This document shows, in pieces, positions 33,263-42,201 of a stretch of DNA of 64,000 nt; position 1 is the stretch's first letter; every line of letters starts with the position of its first letter. Position numbers and translations under genes: made by a program. Under the pieces are notes generated by a model. The model searched no databases. It saw nothing but the letters and a program-made list of their open reading frames with translations, and was not told the DNA's origin. This DNA comes from JBEBGV01 sp040081265 (GTDB taxonomy: Bacteria; Acidobacteriota; Vicinamibacteria; Vicinamibacterales; UBA2999): contig JBEBGV010000001.1 in the NCBI GenBank assembly GCA_040081265.1, forward strand, positions 208,515 through 272,514, given 5' to 3'.

Positions 33263-34381
33263 ATGAATATTCGTCGAGTCGTCACGCTGTCCATGGCCCT
33301 TGTGGTCTTCGCGAGCGCGACATCAACACTGTTGGCGCAGCGAGGGGGCCGTGGTGGCGCTCCGAACGTGGCCGCGCAGCGTGAGGAACAGCAGCGCAAC
33401 AAGAATCAGCAGGCCGACGTCGTAGCGATCAACCAGATGCTGGCGGCGGCAACCACCGCGCAGCCGGTGAGTCCGACGAGCACGGCGGCCGACGAGCAGC
33501 AGGGCGCCGTCAAGGTCACCTGGGAGATGAACCACTTCATCAAGGGCCAGGGTGGGCTGGCGTACGTGCCGTTCACCATCGTGGTCGACCGGGCGGCGCT
33601 GACGTCGGAAAAGGTTGTCGTGACCCTGCGCGCGGTCAACAAGAACGCGCCAGCAGCCCCGGCCGCGGCGGCCCCTCCAGCCGACAACCGCAATAACCGC
33701 AATCAGCCTGCTGCCGCGCCCGCGCCGATGTACGCCTGGAACGACTTCGACTTCTTGTCCCTCAAAGACGATGGCAAGGTGTCGCGGGCGATGATGCTGC
33801 CAGCGGGCGACTACGACCTGTTCGTCGTTGTCAAGGATCAGTCAAACGGTGACAACAAGCAGATGCCGAAATCGGGCATGCTCCGCAGGAAGCTCTCGGT
33901 GCCTGATTTTTCGAAGACCGAGCTCATGACGAGCAGCGTGCTCCTGGGCGGCATCGATGAACTGCCCTCAGCCCTCCCAGCCAATCAGCAGCGCGAGAAC
34001 CCCTACACGTTCGGGCCCATGAAGGTGACCCCGACGGTGAACGGCAAGTTCGCGAAGACCTCAGAGCTGGCGCTCATCTTCTGGATCTATGGCGCTGGAA
34101 CTGACGCGATTTCGCGCCGTCCGAACCTGACGGTCGACTACAGCTTCTACCAGAAGAACGCGGACGGTACCGAGAAGTACTTCAACAAGACCGCGCCTCA
34201 GGAGCTCAACTCGATGACGCTGCCGCCGGAGATGGATGGCAGCACGGGACTTCCCGGAGTCATGTCTGTGCCGATGATGGTGTTCCCGGCCGCCGACTAC
34301 CGGCTCGAGATCAAGGTGTCAGACAAGGCGTCGGGCAAGACGGTGACGCAGAATCTGAACTTCACAGTGAACCCTTCGTAG
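33263..34381 (+). CDS. Secreted protein of unknown function
   Basis: A 372-residue protein with a signal peptide (LSMALVVFASATSTLLA). The mature N-terminus is Gly/Gln/Asn-rich, then a strand-rich core (VKVTWEMNHFIKGQGGLAYV, MYAWNDFDFLSLKDDGKVSRA, LPAGDYDLFVVVKDQ), with an alanine/proline-rich linker around residues 130-155. The fold resembles repeated Ig-like sandwiches seen in acidobacterial secreted proteins. I cannot name a family. Start ATG 33263 follows the promoter at 33158. It is 29 bases upstream of the barrel protein, so they are likely partners in the envelope. Confidence 0.7.
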   Translation: MNIRRVVTLSMALVVFASATSTLLAQRGGRGGAPNVAAQREEQQRNKNQQADVVAINQMLAAATTAQPVSPTSTAADEQQGAVKVTWEMNHFIKGQGGLAYVPFTIVVDRAALTSEKVVVTLRAVNKNAPAAPAAAAPPADNRNNRNQPAAAPAPMYAWNDFDFLSLKDDGKVSRAMMLPAGDYDLFVVVKDQSNGDNKQMPKSGMLRRKLSVPDFSKTELMTSSVLLGGIDELPSALPANQQRENPYTFGPMKVTPTVNGKFAKTSELALIFWIYGAGTDAISRRPNLTVDYSFYQKNADGTEKYFNKTAPQELNSMTLPPEMDGSTGLPGVMSVPMMVFPAADYRLEIKVSDKASGKTVTQNLNFTVNPS

Positions 34382-34410
34382 CTGCAATGTCGAACGCCGG
34401 AGGTATGCCC

Positions 34411-36285
34411 ATGACCCGTCTGATCGCCTGCTGCCACGTTGCGCTCGCGGTGTCGATGGCTGGGACCACCCCGGCGTTTGCTCAGTTCTCGGCGCGGACG
34501 GCGCCGTCCCTCATTCGGCAGATCGCGGCGACGACCCAGGGCGAACTCCGCGGGTCTGTGCTCGATGACCGTCGCCTCCCGCTTTCTGGCGTAGTTGTCT
34601 CCGCGGTGGGTTCGACCAGTGCCTTCGCGGTGACCGAGCGCGACGGATCCTTTGTCGTCAAGAATCTTCCCGCCGGGCCGTACCTGGTCCGCGTGCACCT
34701 TCAAGGGTACCTGGCGCCGCGTGCACGCGTCGTTCAGGTCAATGGCGGCACGCAGCAGGTGTCGGCAATCTCGATGACGCCCAGGGAGGGCTCCGGCCGT
34801 CAGGTGCTCGAAGCGGGCGTTGGCGGCAGCCAGGAGCGCAGGGACGGCGAGACCGCTGAACCCACCATCGATCGCAGCGAGGTGGCCTGGCGGTTACGGC
34901 ATCTGAAGCGCAGCGTCCTCAAGGACGTCGATGAAGAGTTGTTCGTGGACGACGACAGCGAGGTCGTGGCAGGGGGGTGGACTCCCGCATATGGCGCCCG
35001 CCAGACAACGGTTGGCGGGTGGCTTACGGAGCTGCCGTTCTATGGCCGCGTGGACCTGCTGACGAGTACGTCGTTTGACCGTCCGCAGGATCTGTTCAGC
35101 CTTGATCTGGCTGCTCCCGTCGGCGTCACATCCCTGGCGCTGGCCGCGCCGATCGGGGCGGGTGACTGGTCGGTGCAGGCCGGGCTGACGCAGGGCGACA
35201 TCGCGTCGTGGATTGTGTCGAGTTCGTTCGCACGCCGTGGTCCAACGGCTCATCACTACGAGGCGGGAATTTCGTACGGTGCCCAGAGGTACATGGGTGG
35301 CAACGCCTATATGCTGGCCGCCTACTCTGACGGCAGCAGGAACGTGGGTGAGATCTACGCGACCGATCGCTGGTCAGCGAATCGTCATCTCGAAGTGAAC
35401 TACGGTGCGAAATACGCGCGCTACGACTATCTGAATCATCGCGGTCTGTTGAGCCCGAGCCTGAGCGTGACCATCACCCCGGATCTCGAGAGCAGCCTTC
35501 GCCTGAATGCCTCGGCGTCCCGTCGTGAGATGGCCCCCGGTGCTGAAGAATTCCTGGCTCCCAGCACGGGGCCGTGGATGCCGCCACAGCGCACCTTCTC
35601 GCCGCTTTCTCGCCGCAGCGGGTTCGAGCGTGAACGTGTCGACACGATCGAGGTGAGCGCCGAGCGGCAGTGGGCGGGCGATTTCATGATCGGCGTCCGT
35701 GCATTCAAGCAGGAAGTCGATGGTCAGGTCGTCACGCTGTTTGGGCTCGCGAATGCGAACTCTCCGGTCGCTGGTGTCGGGCACTACTACGTGGCCTCGG
35801 TTGGCGACTTCGACGCGCGTGGGTGGGGCCTGAGCGTGACTCGGAAGATGCTCGACGGTGTGCGCGCCTCGGTCGACTATACGGTGACCGACGCCACGTG
35901 GGGACGAGCGGGCACGGATGCGCTGCTGCTCTCGAGAGTCGCCGGCTCGACCGTCCGCAGCGATACTGAGCGCACATACGACTTGAAAGCGGCGGTCGAG
36001 AGTGAGCTCCCGCAGACCGATACCCGTTTTTTCGTGGTCTACAAGATCAACTCCGGGTTTGCCTCACCCGACAGAAGCGCGCCGCAGCGCAACGTCGGCG
36101 CCCGGTTCGACGTGCAGGTCAATCAGGGGCTCCCATTCCTGAACTTCGCCACATCCCAGTGGGAGATGCTCGTTGCGGTCCGCAATATGTTCAGGGATGG
36201 TCTGAGCGACGCATCGGTCTACGACGAACTCCTGGTGCTGCGGGCTCCCAAGCGGATCATCGGCGGCCTCACCGTCCGTTTCTAG
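34411..36285 (+). CDS. Outer-membrane barrel with carboxypeptidase-regulatory domain
   Basis: A 624-residue outer-membrane protein. A signal peptide (HVALAVSMAGTTPAFAQ) is followed by a carboxypeptidase-regulatory-like domain at about residues 45-125 (GELRGSVLDDRRLPLSGVVV, AVTERDGSFVVKNLPAGPY), then alternating barrel strands to a terminal aromatic residue (IIGGLTVRF). No TonB-box or plug domain is recognisable, unlike the usual TonB-dependent receptor with this N-terminal domain. ATG 34411 is preceded by GGAGGT at 34399-34404, which fits better than the in-frame ATGs at 34387 and 34405. Probable ligand unknown. Confidence 0.75.
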   Translation: MTRLIACCHVALAVSMAGTTPAFAQFSARTAPSLIRQIAATTQGELRGSVLDDRRLPLSGVVVSAVGSTSAFAVTERDGSFVVKNLPAGPYLVRVHLQGYLAPRARVVQVNGGTQQVSAISMTPREGSGRQVLEAGVGGSQERRDGETAEPTIDRSEVAWRLRHLKRSVLKDVDEELFVDDDSEVVAGGWTPAYGARQTTVGGWLTELPFYGRVDLLTSTSFDRPQDLFSLDLAAPVGVTSLALAAPIGAGDWSVQAGLTQGDIASWIVSSSFARRGPTAHHYEAGISYGAQRYMGGNAYMLAAYSDGSRNVGEIYATDRWSANRHLEVNYGAKYARYDYLNHRGLLSPSLSVTITPDLESSLRLNASASRREMAPGAEEFLAPSTGPWMPPQRTFSPLSRRSGFERERVDTIEVSAERQWAGDFMIGVRAFKQEVDGQVVTLFGLANANSPVAGVGHYYVASVGDFDARGWGLSVTRKMLDGVRASVDYTVTDATWGRAGTDALLLSRVAGSTVRSDTERTYDLKAAVESELPQTDTRFFVVYKINSGFASPDRSAPQRNVGARFDVQVNQGLPFLNFATSQWEMLVAVRNMFRDGLSDASVYDELLVLRAPKRIIGGLTVRF

Positions 36286-36330
36286 CTCCTCGACTCTAGT
36301 CCGCTGGTCTACGGGTCCTGCCGCACGCGA

Positions 36331-36370
36331 CCGAATCCGACCCGATTCGGGATAATGGATGCGCTATCCC
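36331..36370. repeat. Overlapping inverted repeats before kinase gene
   Basis: CCGAATC (36331-36337) pairs with GATTCGG (36344-36350), and overlapping it GGGATA (36349-36354) pairs with TATCCC (36365-36370). The two cannot fold together, so alternative structures or a protein-binding site are possible. It lies 46 bases after the barrel gene stop; the rest of this 260-base gap shows only an AT-rich patch at about 36418-36440. Confidence 0.4.
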
Positions 36371-36532
36371 GTATCTTGAACGACCGGCGAGGCTGAGTGG
36401 TAGGATCCCCGTTAAACAACTGATTTTTATTGGTTTATCTGGCGGGATCCCGGGAGGGCCGCGGTACGTCGTTTGCTGATTTCCACCAGTTGGTCGTTGT
36501 CTCGCCGGGGCGGTTTGGGCTTTCACCTGCGG

Positions 36533-36538
36533 TAGAAC
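36533..36538 (+). promoter_or_regulatory. -10-like hexamer, possible leaderless start
   Basis: TAGAAC ends 7 bases before the kinase GTG at 36546. No Shine-Dalgarno is visible. The match to TATAAT is weak, so this is one of the less certain members of the set. Confidence 0.3.
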
Positions 36539-36545
36539 GTTCACT

Positions 36546-39461
36546 GTGACCACAAGTCGGCTCTCAGGCGGCGCGACCCCAGCCTCACGGTGGGGGCATT
36601 CGGCAATCCCAATTGTCGTCACGGCGTTACTGGTCTGCCTGGGCCTGGCCAACGTCGCCGCGCTGGCCACCTGGCGAGAGGTTGAGGATGGCGTCCTCTG
36701 GCGCCTGAGCCCCGAAGGCGTGACCGCCTTCGAAATTGCCCCGAACACACCGGCCGCCCAGGTCGGTCTCGAGCCGGGGGACCTTCTCCTGGCCGTCGAC
36801 GATCGCGCCGTTCAGGACGTCGCTGACGTCGGTGACGCTCTGGCCGGCGTCGGACCGGGTGAATCGGTTCGATACACGGTCCTGCGCCTCGGCACTCGAG
36901 AAGTGCTGGACGTGCGGCTCGCACCCATCCCCAACGCGTCGGGCGCCCTCTATTTCCTGCTCGCAGCCGTCGGCATCTTCAGCCTTCTCGTGGGTGCCGC
37001 CGTCAGATTGCGACGCCCCTTCGATCAGGCCACCCTGCACTTCTTCTGGCTGTCGGCGGCGTTTTTCGGTCTCTTCACCTTCTCATTCAGCGGACGCCTC
37101 GACCGTCTGGACTGGGTGTTCTACTGGGGCGACGTCACCGCCACGCTGCTGCTGCCCCCGCTTTTCCTGCATTTCACCCTTGTCTTCCCGGAGCGCACGC
37201 GCCGCTGGACCTATCGCGTCCTGGGACGGTCGGTGCTCCCGCTCATCTACGTGCCTGCGGCGATCCTGGCCACCGCGCGCATCGTCGCGGTGCTGCGAAG
37301 CGCCTCGGACGCGTCGGCGTTCATCCGCGTGGTCGAGATGCTCGATCGGCTCGAGCTCTCGTATATGGCGCTCTGCTTCATCATGGGGCTGGCCACCCTC
37401 AGCTTCGCGGCCGGCGAGGTCCGTTCGATCACCGGGCGGCGGCAGCTGCGATGGATTGCCTGGGGCACAGCCCTTGGCGTGGGGCCGTTTGCGTGCGGCT
37501 ACGCGATACCTTACGCGCTCGGCGTGGAACCATCGCTTCCAATGCAGCTCTCGGTCATCCCGATGAGCCTGATTCCCCTGTCGTACGCGTCGGCGCTGGT
37601 CCGCTACCGCCTGCTCGACATCGAAATCATCGTCAAGCGCGTCTTCGTGTACGCCGTAGCGCTCGCCGCGGTGCTGGCGATTTATGTCGTGCTGCTCGAG
37701 GGCGCCGACCGCGTGTATCGCACAGGCGAGGGCGGTCGCGACTGGATCATCGTCGTTCTTGCGATGCTGGTGGCTGTCTTGCTGGCGCCGCCGGTCAAGG
37801 GCGCCGTCCAGACGATGCTCGATCGTCTGTTCTATCGCGACCGCTACGACTACAGGCGTGCGCTGGTGGGTTTTGCCCGGGACCTCAACAGCGATCTCGA
37901 CCTGCATCGGCTGGCAGACCGGCTCGTCGGCAGGGTTGTCGACACGCTCCTGGTCGACCGCATGGCGCTCATGCTCGCTGATGAAATCACCACACACTTC
38001 GGATCCATTCGCGCGTCAGGCTTCGGCGATCACCATCCACCCGCCATGCACCGGATGTCAGGTGTCGGCGGCCGGCTGAGTGAAGGGCACATCGTGACCC
38101 TCGACGACCCGGTTGCCGTCAGCCGGTTTGCGGTCGAGGAGATCGAGTTCTGGCGGGACGCAGGTCTCTACTACTTCGTACCGTGCGTGGCCAACGACGG
38201 TGCGATGGCGGTGCTGGCGCTCGGGCGCAAGTCGTCCGGGGAGCCGCTGAACAGCGAAGACATCGGTCTGCTCACGGCGGTCGCCGGGCAGATGGCGACC
38301 GCGCTCGAGAACGCGCGCCTCTACCGACAGCTCCACGTGAAGGCCCAGGAACTGGACCGGCTTCGCACCTTCAACGAGAACATCCTCGAGTCGCTCGACA
38401 GCGGTCTGCTGGTGCTCGATCTCGACGATCGCATTGTGCGCTGGAATACCGCCCTCGAGGAGATGTACGGCCTTTCCCGAGTCGAGGTCAGCGGGCGTCG
38501 TCTGGGTGAGGTGTTCGACGCTGCCTTCGTCGAAACGGTCATCGCGGCCCGTCGTCAGGGATCGGGCGCCATGGCGAGGGCCCGGACCGTCCTCACCGGG
38601 CGAGGAACCGCGCAGGGACGTTCGATGATTCTCACGCTCGCGGTGGTTCCGCTCCGCTCGGCTGACGATGGTGGCCGGACGACCACGGCGGGGACGATCG
38701 TGCTGCTCGAGAACGTGACCGAACGCGTGCAGCTCGAAGAGCAGTTGCAGATCTCCGAAAAGATGGCGTCGATCGGCTTGCTGGCAGCTGGCGTCGCTCA
38801 CGAAGTCAACACGCCGCTGACAGGCATTTCGAGCTTCACACAGATGTTGCTCGAGGGTGCAAGCCCTGACGATCCACGCACGCGTCTCCTCGAGAAGATC
38901 GAACGTCAGACGTTCAGGGCAGCCAAGATCGTCAACAGCCTCCTGAACCTGTCGCGGCCCGTCGCTGGTGGTGCCACCGACGTGGCGCCGGTCGACCTCA
39001 ATACGGTCATCACCGACGTTCTCTCGTTACTCGAACACCAGTTCGAGCTATGCCGTATCAAAGTGCGTCGCGAGCTCCACCCCGATCCGGTGCCGGTGCT
39101 GGGGACCGAGTACAAGCTGCAGCAGGTGTTCCTGAATCTCTTCCTCAATGCGAAAGACGCCATGCCCAAGGGGGGCTGGCTGTCCATTTCCACGAGCGAG
39201 GACGCCGGACGCATCACCGCTGAGGTCAGCGACACGGGGTCTGGTATCCCGGCCGACCACCTGTCCCGGATCTACGACCCGTTCTTCACGACCAAGGTGA
39301 TTGGACAGGGAACGGGTCTCGGGTTGTCGATCTCCTACGGCATTGTCCGCGAGCACAATGGCACCATCGACTGCGAAAGTTCGCTCGGACAGGGCACGCG
39401 ATTCATGATCGGATTTCCCGCGGTGCAGGCCGAGCGCGGGTTGCGCGCCGCGCAACGCTGA
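36546..39461 (+). CDS. PDZ-membrane-GAF-PAS sensor histidine kinase
   Basis: A 971-residue sensor kinase. Order: transmembrane helix (about 21-42); PDZ-like domain (about 55-128, FEIAPNTPAAQVGLEPGDLLL); a membrane region of about eight or nine helices (135-420); GAF (about 436-590); PAS (about 605-725); HisKA with phosphorylated His752 in AAGVAHEVNTPLTG; and HATPase with N box NLFLNAKDAM, DTGSGIP and GTGLGLSIS. The PDZ domain on the outer face would sense a peptide or protein ligand. The response regulator starts 12 bases downstream, so the pair is one two-component system. Confidence 0.92.
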   Translation: MTTSRLSGGATPASRWGHSAIPIVVTALLVCLGLANVAALATWREVEDGVLWRLSPEGVTAFEIAPNTPAAQVGLEPGDLLLAVDDRAVQDVADVGDALAGVGPGESVRYTVLRLGTREVLDVRLAPIPNASGALYFLLAAVGIFSLLVGAAVRLRRPFDQATLHFFWLSAAFFGLFTFSFSGRLDRLDWVFYWGDVTATLLLPPLFLHFTLVFPERTRRWTYRVLGRSVLPLIYVPAAILATARIVAVLRSASDASAFIRVVEMLDRLELSYMALCFIMGLATLSFAAGEVRSITGRRQLRWIAWGTALGVGPFACGYAIPYALGVEPSLPMQLSVIPMSLIPLSYASALVRYRLLDIEIIVKRVFVYAVALAAVLAIYVVLLEGADRVYRTGEGGRDWIIVVLAMLVAVLLAPPVKGAVQTMLDRLFYRDRYDYRRALVGFARDLNSDLDLHRLADRLVGRVVDTLLVDRMALMLADEITTHFGSIRASGFGDHHPPAMHRMSGVGGRLSEGHIVTLDDPVAVSRFAVEEIEFWRDAGLYYFVPCVANDGAMAVLALGRKSSGEPLNSEDIGLLTAVAGQMATALENARLYRQLHVKAQELDRLRTFNENILESLDSGLLVLDLDDRIVRWNTALEEMYGLSRVEVSGRRLGEVFDAAFVETVIAARRQGSGAMARARTVLTGRGTAQGRSMILTLAVVPLRSADDGGRTTTAGTIVLLENVTERVQLEEQLQISEKMASIGLLAAGVAHEVNTPLTGISSFTQMLLEGASPDDPRTRLLEKIERQTFRAAKIVNSLLNLSRPVAGGATDVAPVDLNTVITDVLSLLEHQFELCRIKVRRELHPDPVPVLGTEYKLQQVFLNLFLNAKDAMPKGGWLSISTSEDAGRITAEVSDTGSGIPADHLSRIYDPFFTTKVIGQGTGLGLSISYGIVREHNGTIDCESSLGQGTRFMIGFPAVQAERGLRAAQR

Positions 39462-39473
39462 GGCGGCACTCCT

Positions 39474-40928
39474 ATGGCAACCAAGGGCACCATCCTCGTC
39501 ATCGACGACGAGGAAATCATGCGCGAGATTCTCGACGCCCTGCTGACGCGGGAAGGCTACAGCGTGAGCCTGGCCAGCGATGCGGCGGCCGGGCTCGAAC
39601 TTGCACGCACCTCGTCATTCGACGCAGCGGTCGTGGACGTGATGATGCCCGGCATGGACGGCATCACTGCGCTCGACGAGTTGAAGAAGATCGACGAAGA
39701 GCTGCCGGTGCTGATGATCACTGCCTTTGCGTCAGTCGAGAACGCCATCGCCGCGATGAAGCGTGGGGCGTTCGACTACATCACCAAGCCTTTCAAGAAC
39801 GACGAGGTGCTGATCGTCGTCCGCAACGCTGTCGAGCGACGGCGACTGGTGGACGAGAACCTCGCCCTCAAGCGGAATCTCCAGGCCAAGTCCCAGAATT
39901 TCGCCGGAATCATTGGACGCAGCTCGCGGATGAAGGAGGTCTTCGACCTCATTCTCCAGGCGGCACCGAGCCGCTCAACGATCCTGATTACCGGAGAAAG
40001 CGGCACGGGCAAGGAACTTGTCGCTCGCGCCATTCACACCCATTCGCCTCGGGCCGAGCGTTCGTTCGTCACCGTGAACTCGGGTAACCTGCCACCCGAT
40101 CTGCTCGAATCCACCTTGTTTGGGCACGTCAAGGGTGCATTCACCGGCGCCGCCTACTTGAAGAAGGGCCTCTGTGATCTCGCCGACAAGGGCAGCATCT
40201 TCTTCGACGAAATCGGGAACGTACCCGTCGAGACCCAGGCGAAGCTCCTGCGCGTCATCCAGGAGCGCGAGTTCATGCGGCTCGGCGGAATGGAGACCAT
40301 CAAGGTCGATACGCGTATCGTTGCCGCGACCAACTGCGACCTGAAAGAGATGGTAGAAGAGGGCACCTTCCGCGAAGATCTCTACTACCGCCTGCACGTC
40401 ATCAACATCTACCTGCCTCCGCTGCGTGAGCGCAAGGACGACGTGCCGCTGCTTGTTCATCACTTTCTCGAGAAGTACGCCGAAGAAAACAACCGACGTG
40501 ACCTGGAGCTGACCCCGGAAGCGCTCGACGTGCTGACCGACTACAACTGGCCCGGCAACGTGCGAGAGCTGGAGAACGTCATCGAACGTGCGGTCGTGTT
40601 GAGCGCGGGTGCGCGCATCGGCACCGAGCTGATCCCTGAGCACGTGCGTACGCCGCAGGGCTTTCAGATTCCGAGGTTTGTCGTCCCGCCAGAAGGGATT
40701 TCGTTCAAGGACGTCGTCACCAATGTTGAGAAGCGCCTGATTGAGTCGACGCTCGAGGCGGCTGGCGGTGTTCAGAAGCGGGCAGCGGAGCTGCTCGGCA
40801 TCAAGCCGACCACGCTGAACGAAATGATCAAGCGCTACGAAATCGGACCGCGGCGGCGAAAGTCTGGCGAGGACGATGGGAGTGTCGCGTCGAGAACACG
40901 GTCGTCGACGCAGACGAACCGCGAGTAG
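39474..40928 (+). CDS. NtrC-family sigma-54-dependent response regulator
   Basis: A 484-residue response regulator. Receiver domain with phospho-Asp55 (AAVVDVMMPGMDG), and conserved Thr/Ala and Lys (ITKPFKN). AAA+ domain at about 150-385 with Walker A GESGTGKE, the sigma-54-contacting GAFTGA loop intact, and GSIFFDEIG Walker B. The Fis-type HTH is in the C-terminus (VQKRAAELLGIKPTTLNEMI). It should activate sigma-54 promoters when phosphorylated by the adjacent kinase. I found no clear -24/-12 promoter in the window, so its target genes are unknown. It ends 1 base before the convergent GT4 stop. Confidence 0.95.
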   Translation: MATKGTILVIDDEEIMREILDALLTREGYSVSLASDAAAGLELARTSSFDAAVVDVMMPGMDGITALDELKKIDEELPVLMITAFASVENAIAAMKRGAFDYITKPFKNDEVLIVVRNAVERRRLVDENLALKRNLQAKSQNFAGIIGRSSRMKEVFDLILQAAPSRSTILITGESGTGKELVARAIHTHSPRAERSFVTVNSGNLPPDLLESTLFGHVKGAFTGAAYLKKGLCDLADKGSIFFDEIGNVPVETQAKLLRVIQEREFMRLGGMETIKVDTRIVAATNCDLKEMVEEGTFREDLYYRLHVINIYLPPLRERKDDVPLLVHHFLEKYAEENNRRDLELTPEALDVLTDYNWPGNVRELENVIERAVVLSAGARIGTELIPEHVRTPQGFQIPRFVVPPEGISFKDVVTNVEKRLIESTLEAAGGVQKRAAELLGIKPTTLNEMIKRYEIGPRRRKSGEDDGSVASRTRSSTQTNRE

Positions 40929-40929
40929 C

Positions 40930-42201
40930 TCACGATCGCTTGACGCGGCCGATCAGGCGTTCGAACCGACCGAGCACCGCTTCCCAACGCAACTGCTGTC
41001 GCGCGTACTGCCGGCCGCTCTCACCCAGACGTTCACGCAGCCTGGTGTTGGTCATCATCGTGCGCAGCCCGTCGGCGAATTCTTCCCCGTTGGCGTAATA
41101 CAGGCCACCGCCGGATCGTCGACAGTGTTCGACGGCGGCGGTGTTGCGCGCGCTTGCCAGGACAGGCGTGCCGACCGCCAGGCTTTCGAGCACTGACTGC
41201 GACAGCAGGTCATCGGATGCCGGCGCCATGGTGACGTCGGCGGCTTCGTACGCGAACATGCGATCGCGAACCGGCAGCACGCCAGCCAGCCTGACGCGGG
41301 GATTCTCAGGCACGTTCACCATCTTCGCGCCCATGAGTACGAGCGTGGTCTCGCTGTCGTGCTGGGAGTATGACTCGAAGTACTCCAGCATCTCCTCGGC
41401 GCCGTTGTCGGCCTCGAGGCGTCCGTCGTAGAGCGCCAGGGGACCGTAGAGTCGATGTCGGCGCCGGAAGGGAACGCCACGGCCAGAAAGATAGTCTGGC
41501 GCCTCGAGTGGCTCCTCATCCGTCGACAACTCGTCGTCGGGTGTCACGACGTCGTTGGGATCCTGCTGGTGCCTCGGGTAGGCGAGCTGCTGCGCGGGCT
41601 CGATACCGATGCCGACCACTTCTTCGTACGCGCTGGCGCCCGGCATGAACGCCTGCAGGATCGGCCGCTCAGCGGCAGAGAAGAGGCCCGTGCCCCGGGC
41701 TGACGCGATCAGATCGGCCCAGAGTCCGAACCGAAGGCTGGGGCGGCACTGGAGGTACGGGAAGAGAACGCTGCGGTCAGGCGCGATTGGCAGTCCATGG
41801 ACGGTCGTGGCGTGCTGGAGCGAGAAGAACACGATGGCGTCGTACTGCTTGTGTTGCCGCTTGAGGAAATCAAGCAGCCCGGGGGCAGTTGGCCCATACT
41901 GGGCGACCCAGTCGAGCTCCTCTGTCCGCGAATGCGGGGCGCTCCTGAGAACGCTGGTGATCAGCCGGAATGCTTCTCGATCGTGCGGCTGGCTGACCGC
42001 AAATCGGCGCACCAGGACACCGCGCACCTTGTCGGCTCCCTCGGCGTAATCGTTCTTCCATGTCAGCGGGTCCGGGGCGCAGGTGGTCAGGACGTCGACG
42101 TCATGGCGTTCGACCACGTGCTCGGCAAGGAGACGGCAAGCGTGTTCCGGGCCGGCGGGAATCTCGGCGCCGTAGCGCGGGGTGATGAAGGCAAGTCTCA
42201 C
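40930..42201 (-). CDS. GT4-type glycosyltransferase (operon gene 6)
   Basis: A 423-residue GT-B fold glycosyltransferase. N-terminal Rossmann half begins RLAFITPRYGAEIPAGPEH; the C-terminal nucleotide-sugar half has SQSVLESLAVGTPVLAS with the EX7E-type glutamate, followed by AVEHCRRSGGGLYYANGEEFA. Donor and acceptor unknown. It shares a four-base GTGA overlap with the preceding GT4 gene and ends the leftward operon. Similarity in layout to its neighbour suggests duplication of one ancestor. Confidence 0.85.
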   Translation of the reverse strand: MRLAFITPRYGAEIPAGPEHACRLLAEHVVERHDVDVLTTCAPDPLTWKNDYAEGADKVRGVLVRRFAVSQPHDREAFRLITSVLRSAPHSRTEELDWVAQYGPTAPGLLDFLKRQHKQYDAIVFFSLQHATTVHGLPIAPDRSVLFPYLQCRPSLRFGLWADLIASARGTGLFSAAERPILQAFMPGASAYEEVVGIGIEPAQQLAYPRHQQDPNDVVTPDDELSTDEEPLEAPDYLSGRGVPFRRRHRLYGPLALYDGRLEADNGAEEMLEYFESYSQHDSETTLVLMGAKMVNVPENPRVRLAGVLPVRDRMFAYEAADVTMAPASDDLLSQSVLESLAVGTPVLASARNTAAVEHCRRSGGGLYYANGEEFADGLRTMMTNTRLRERLGESGRQYARQQLRWEAVLGRFERLIGRVKRS

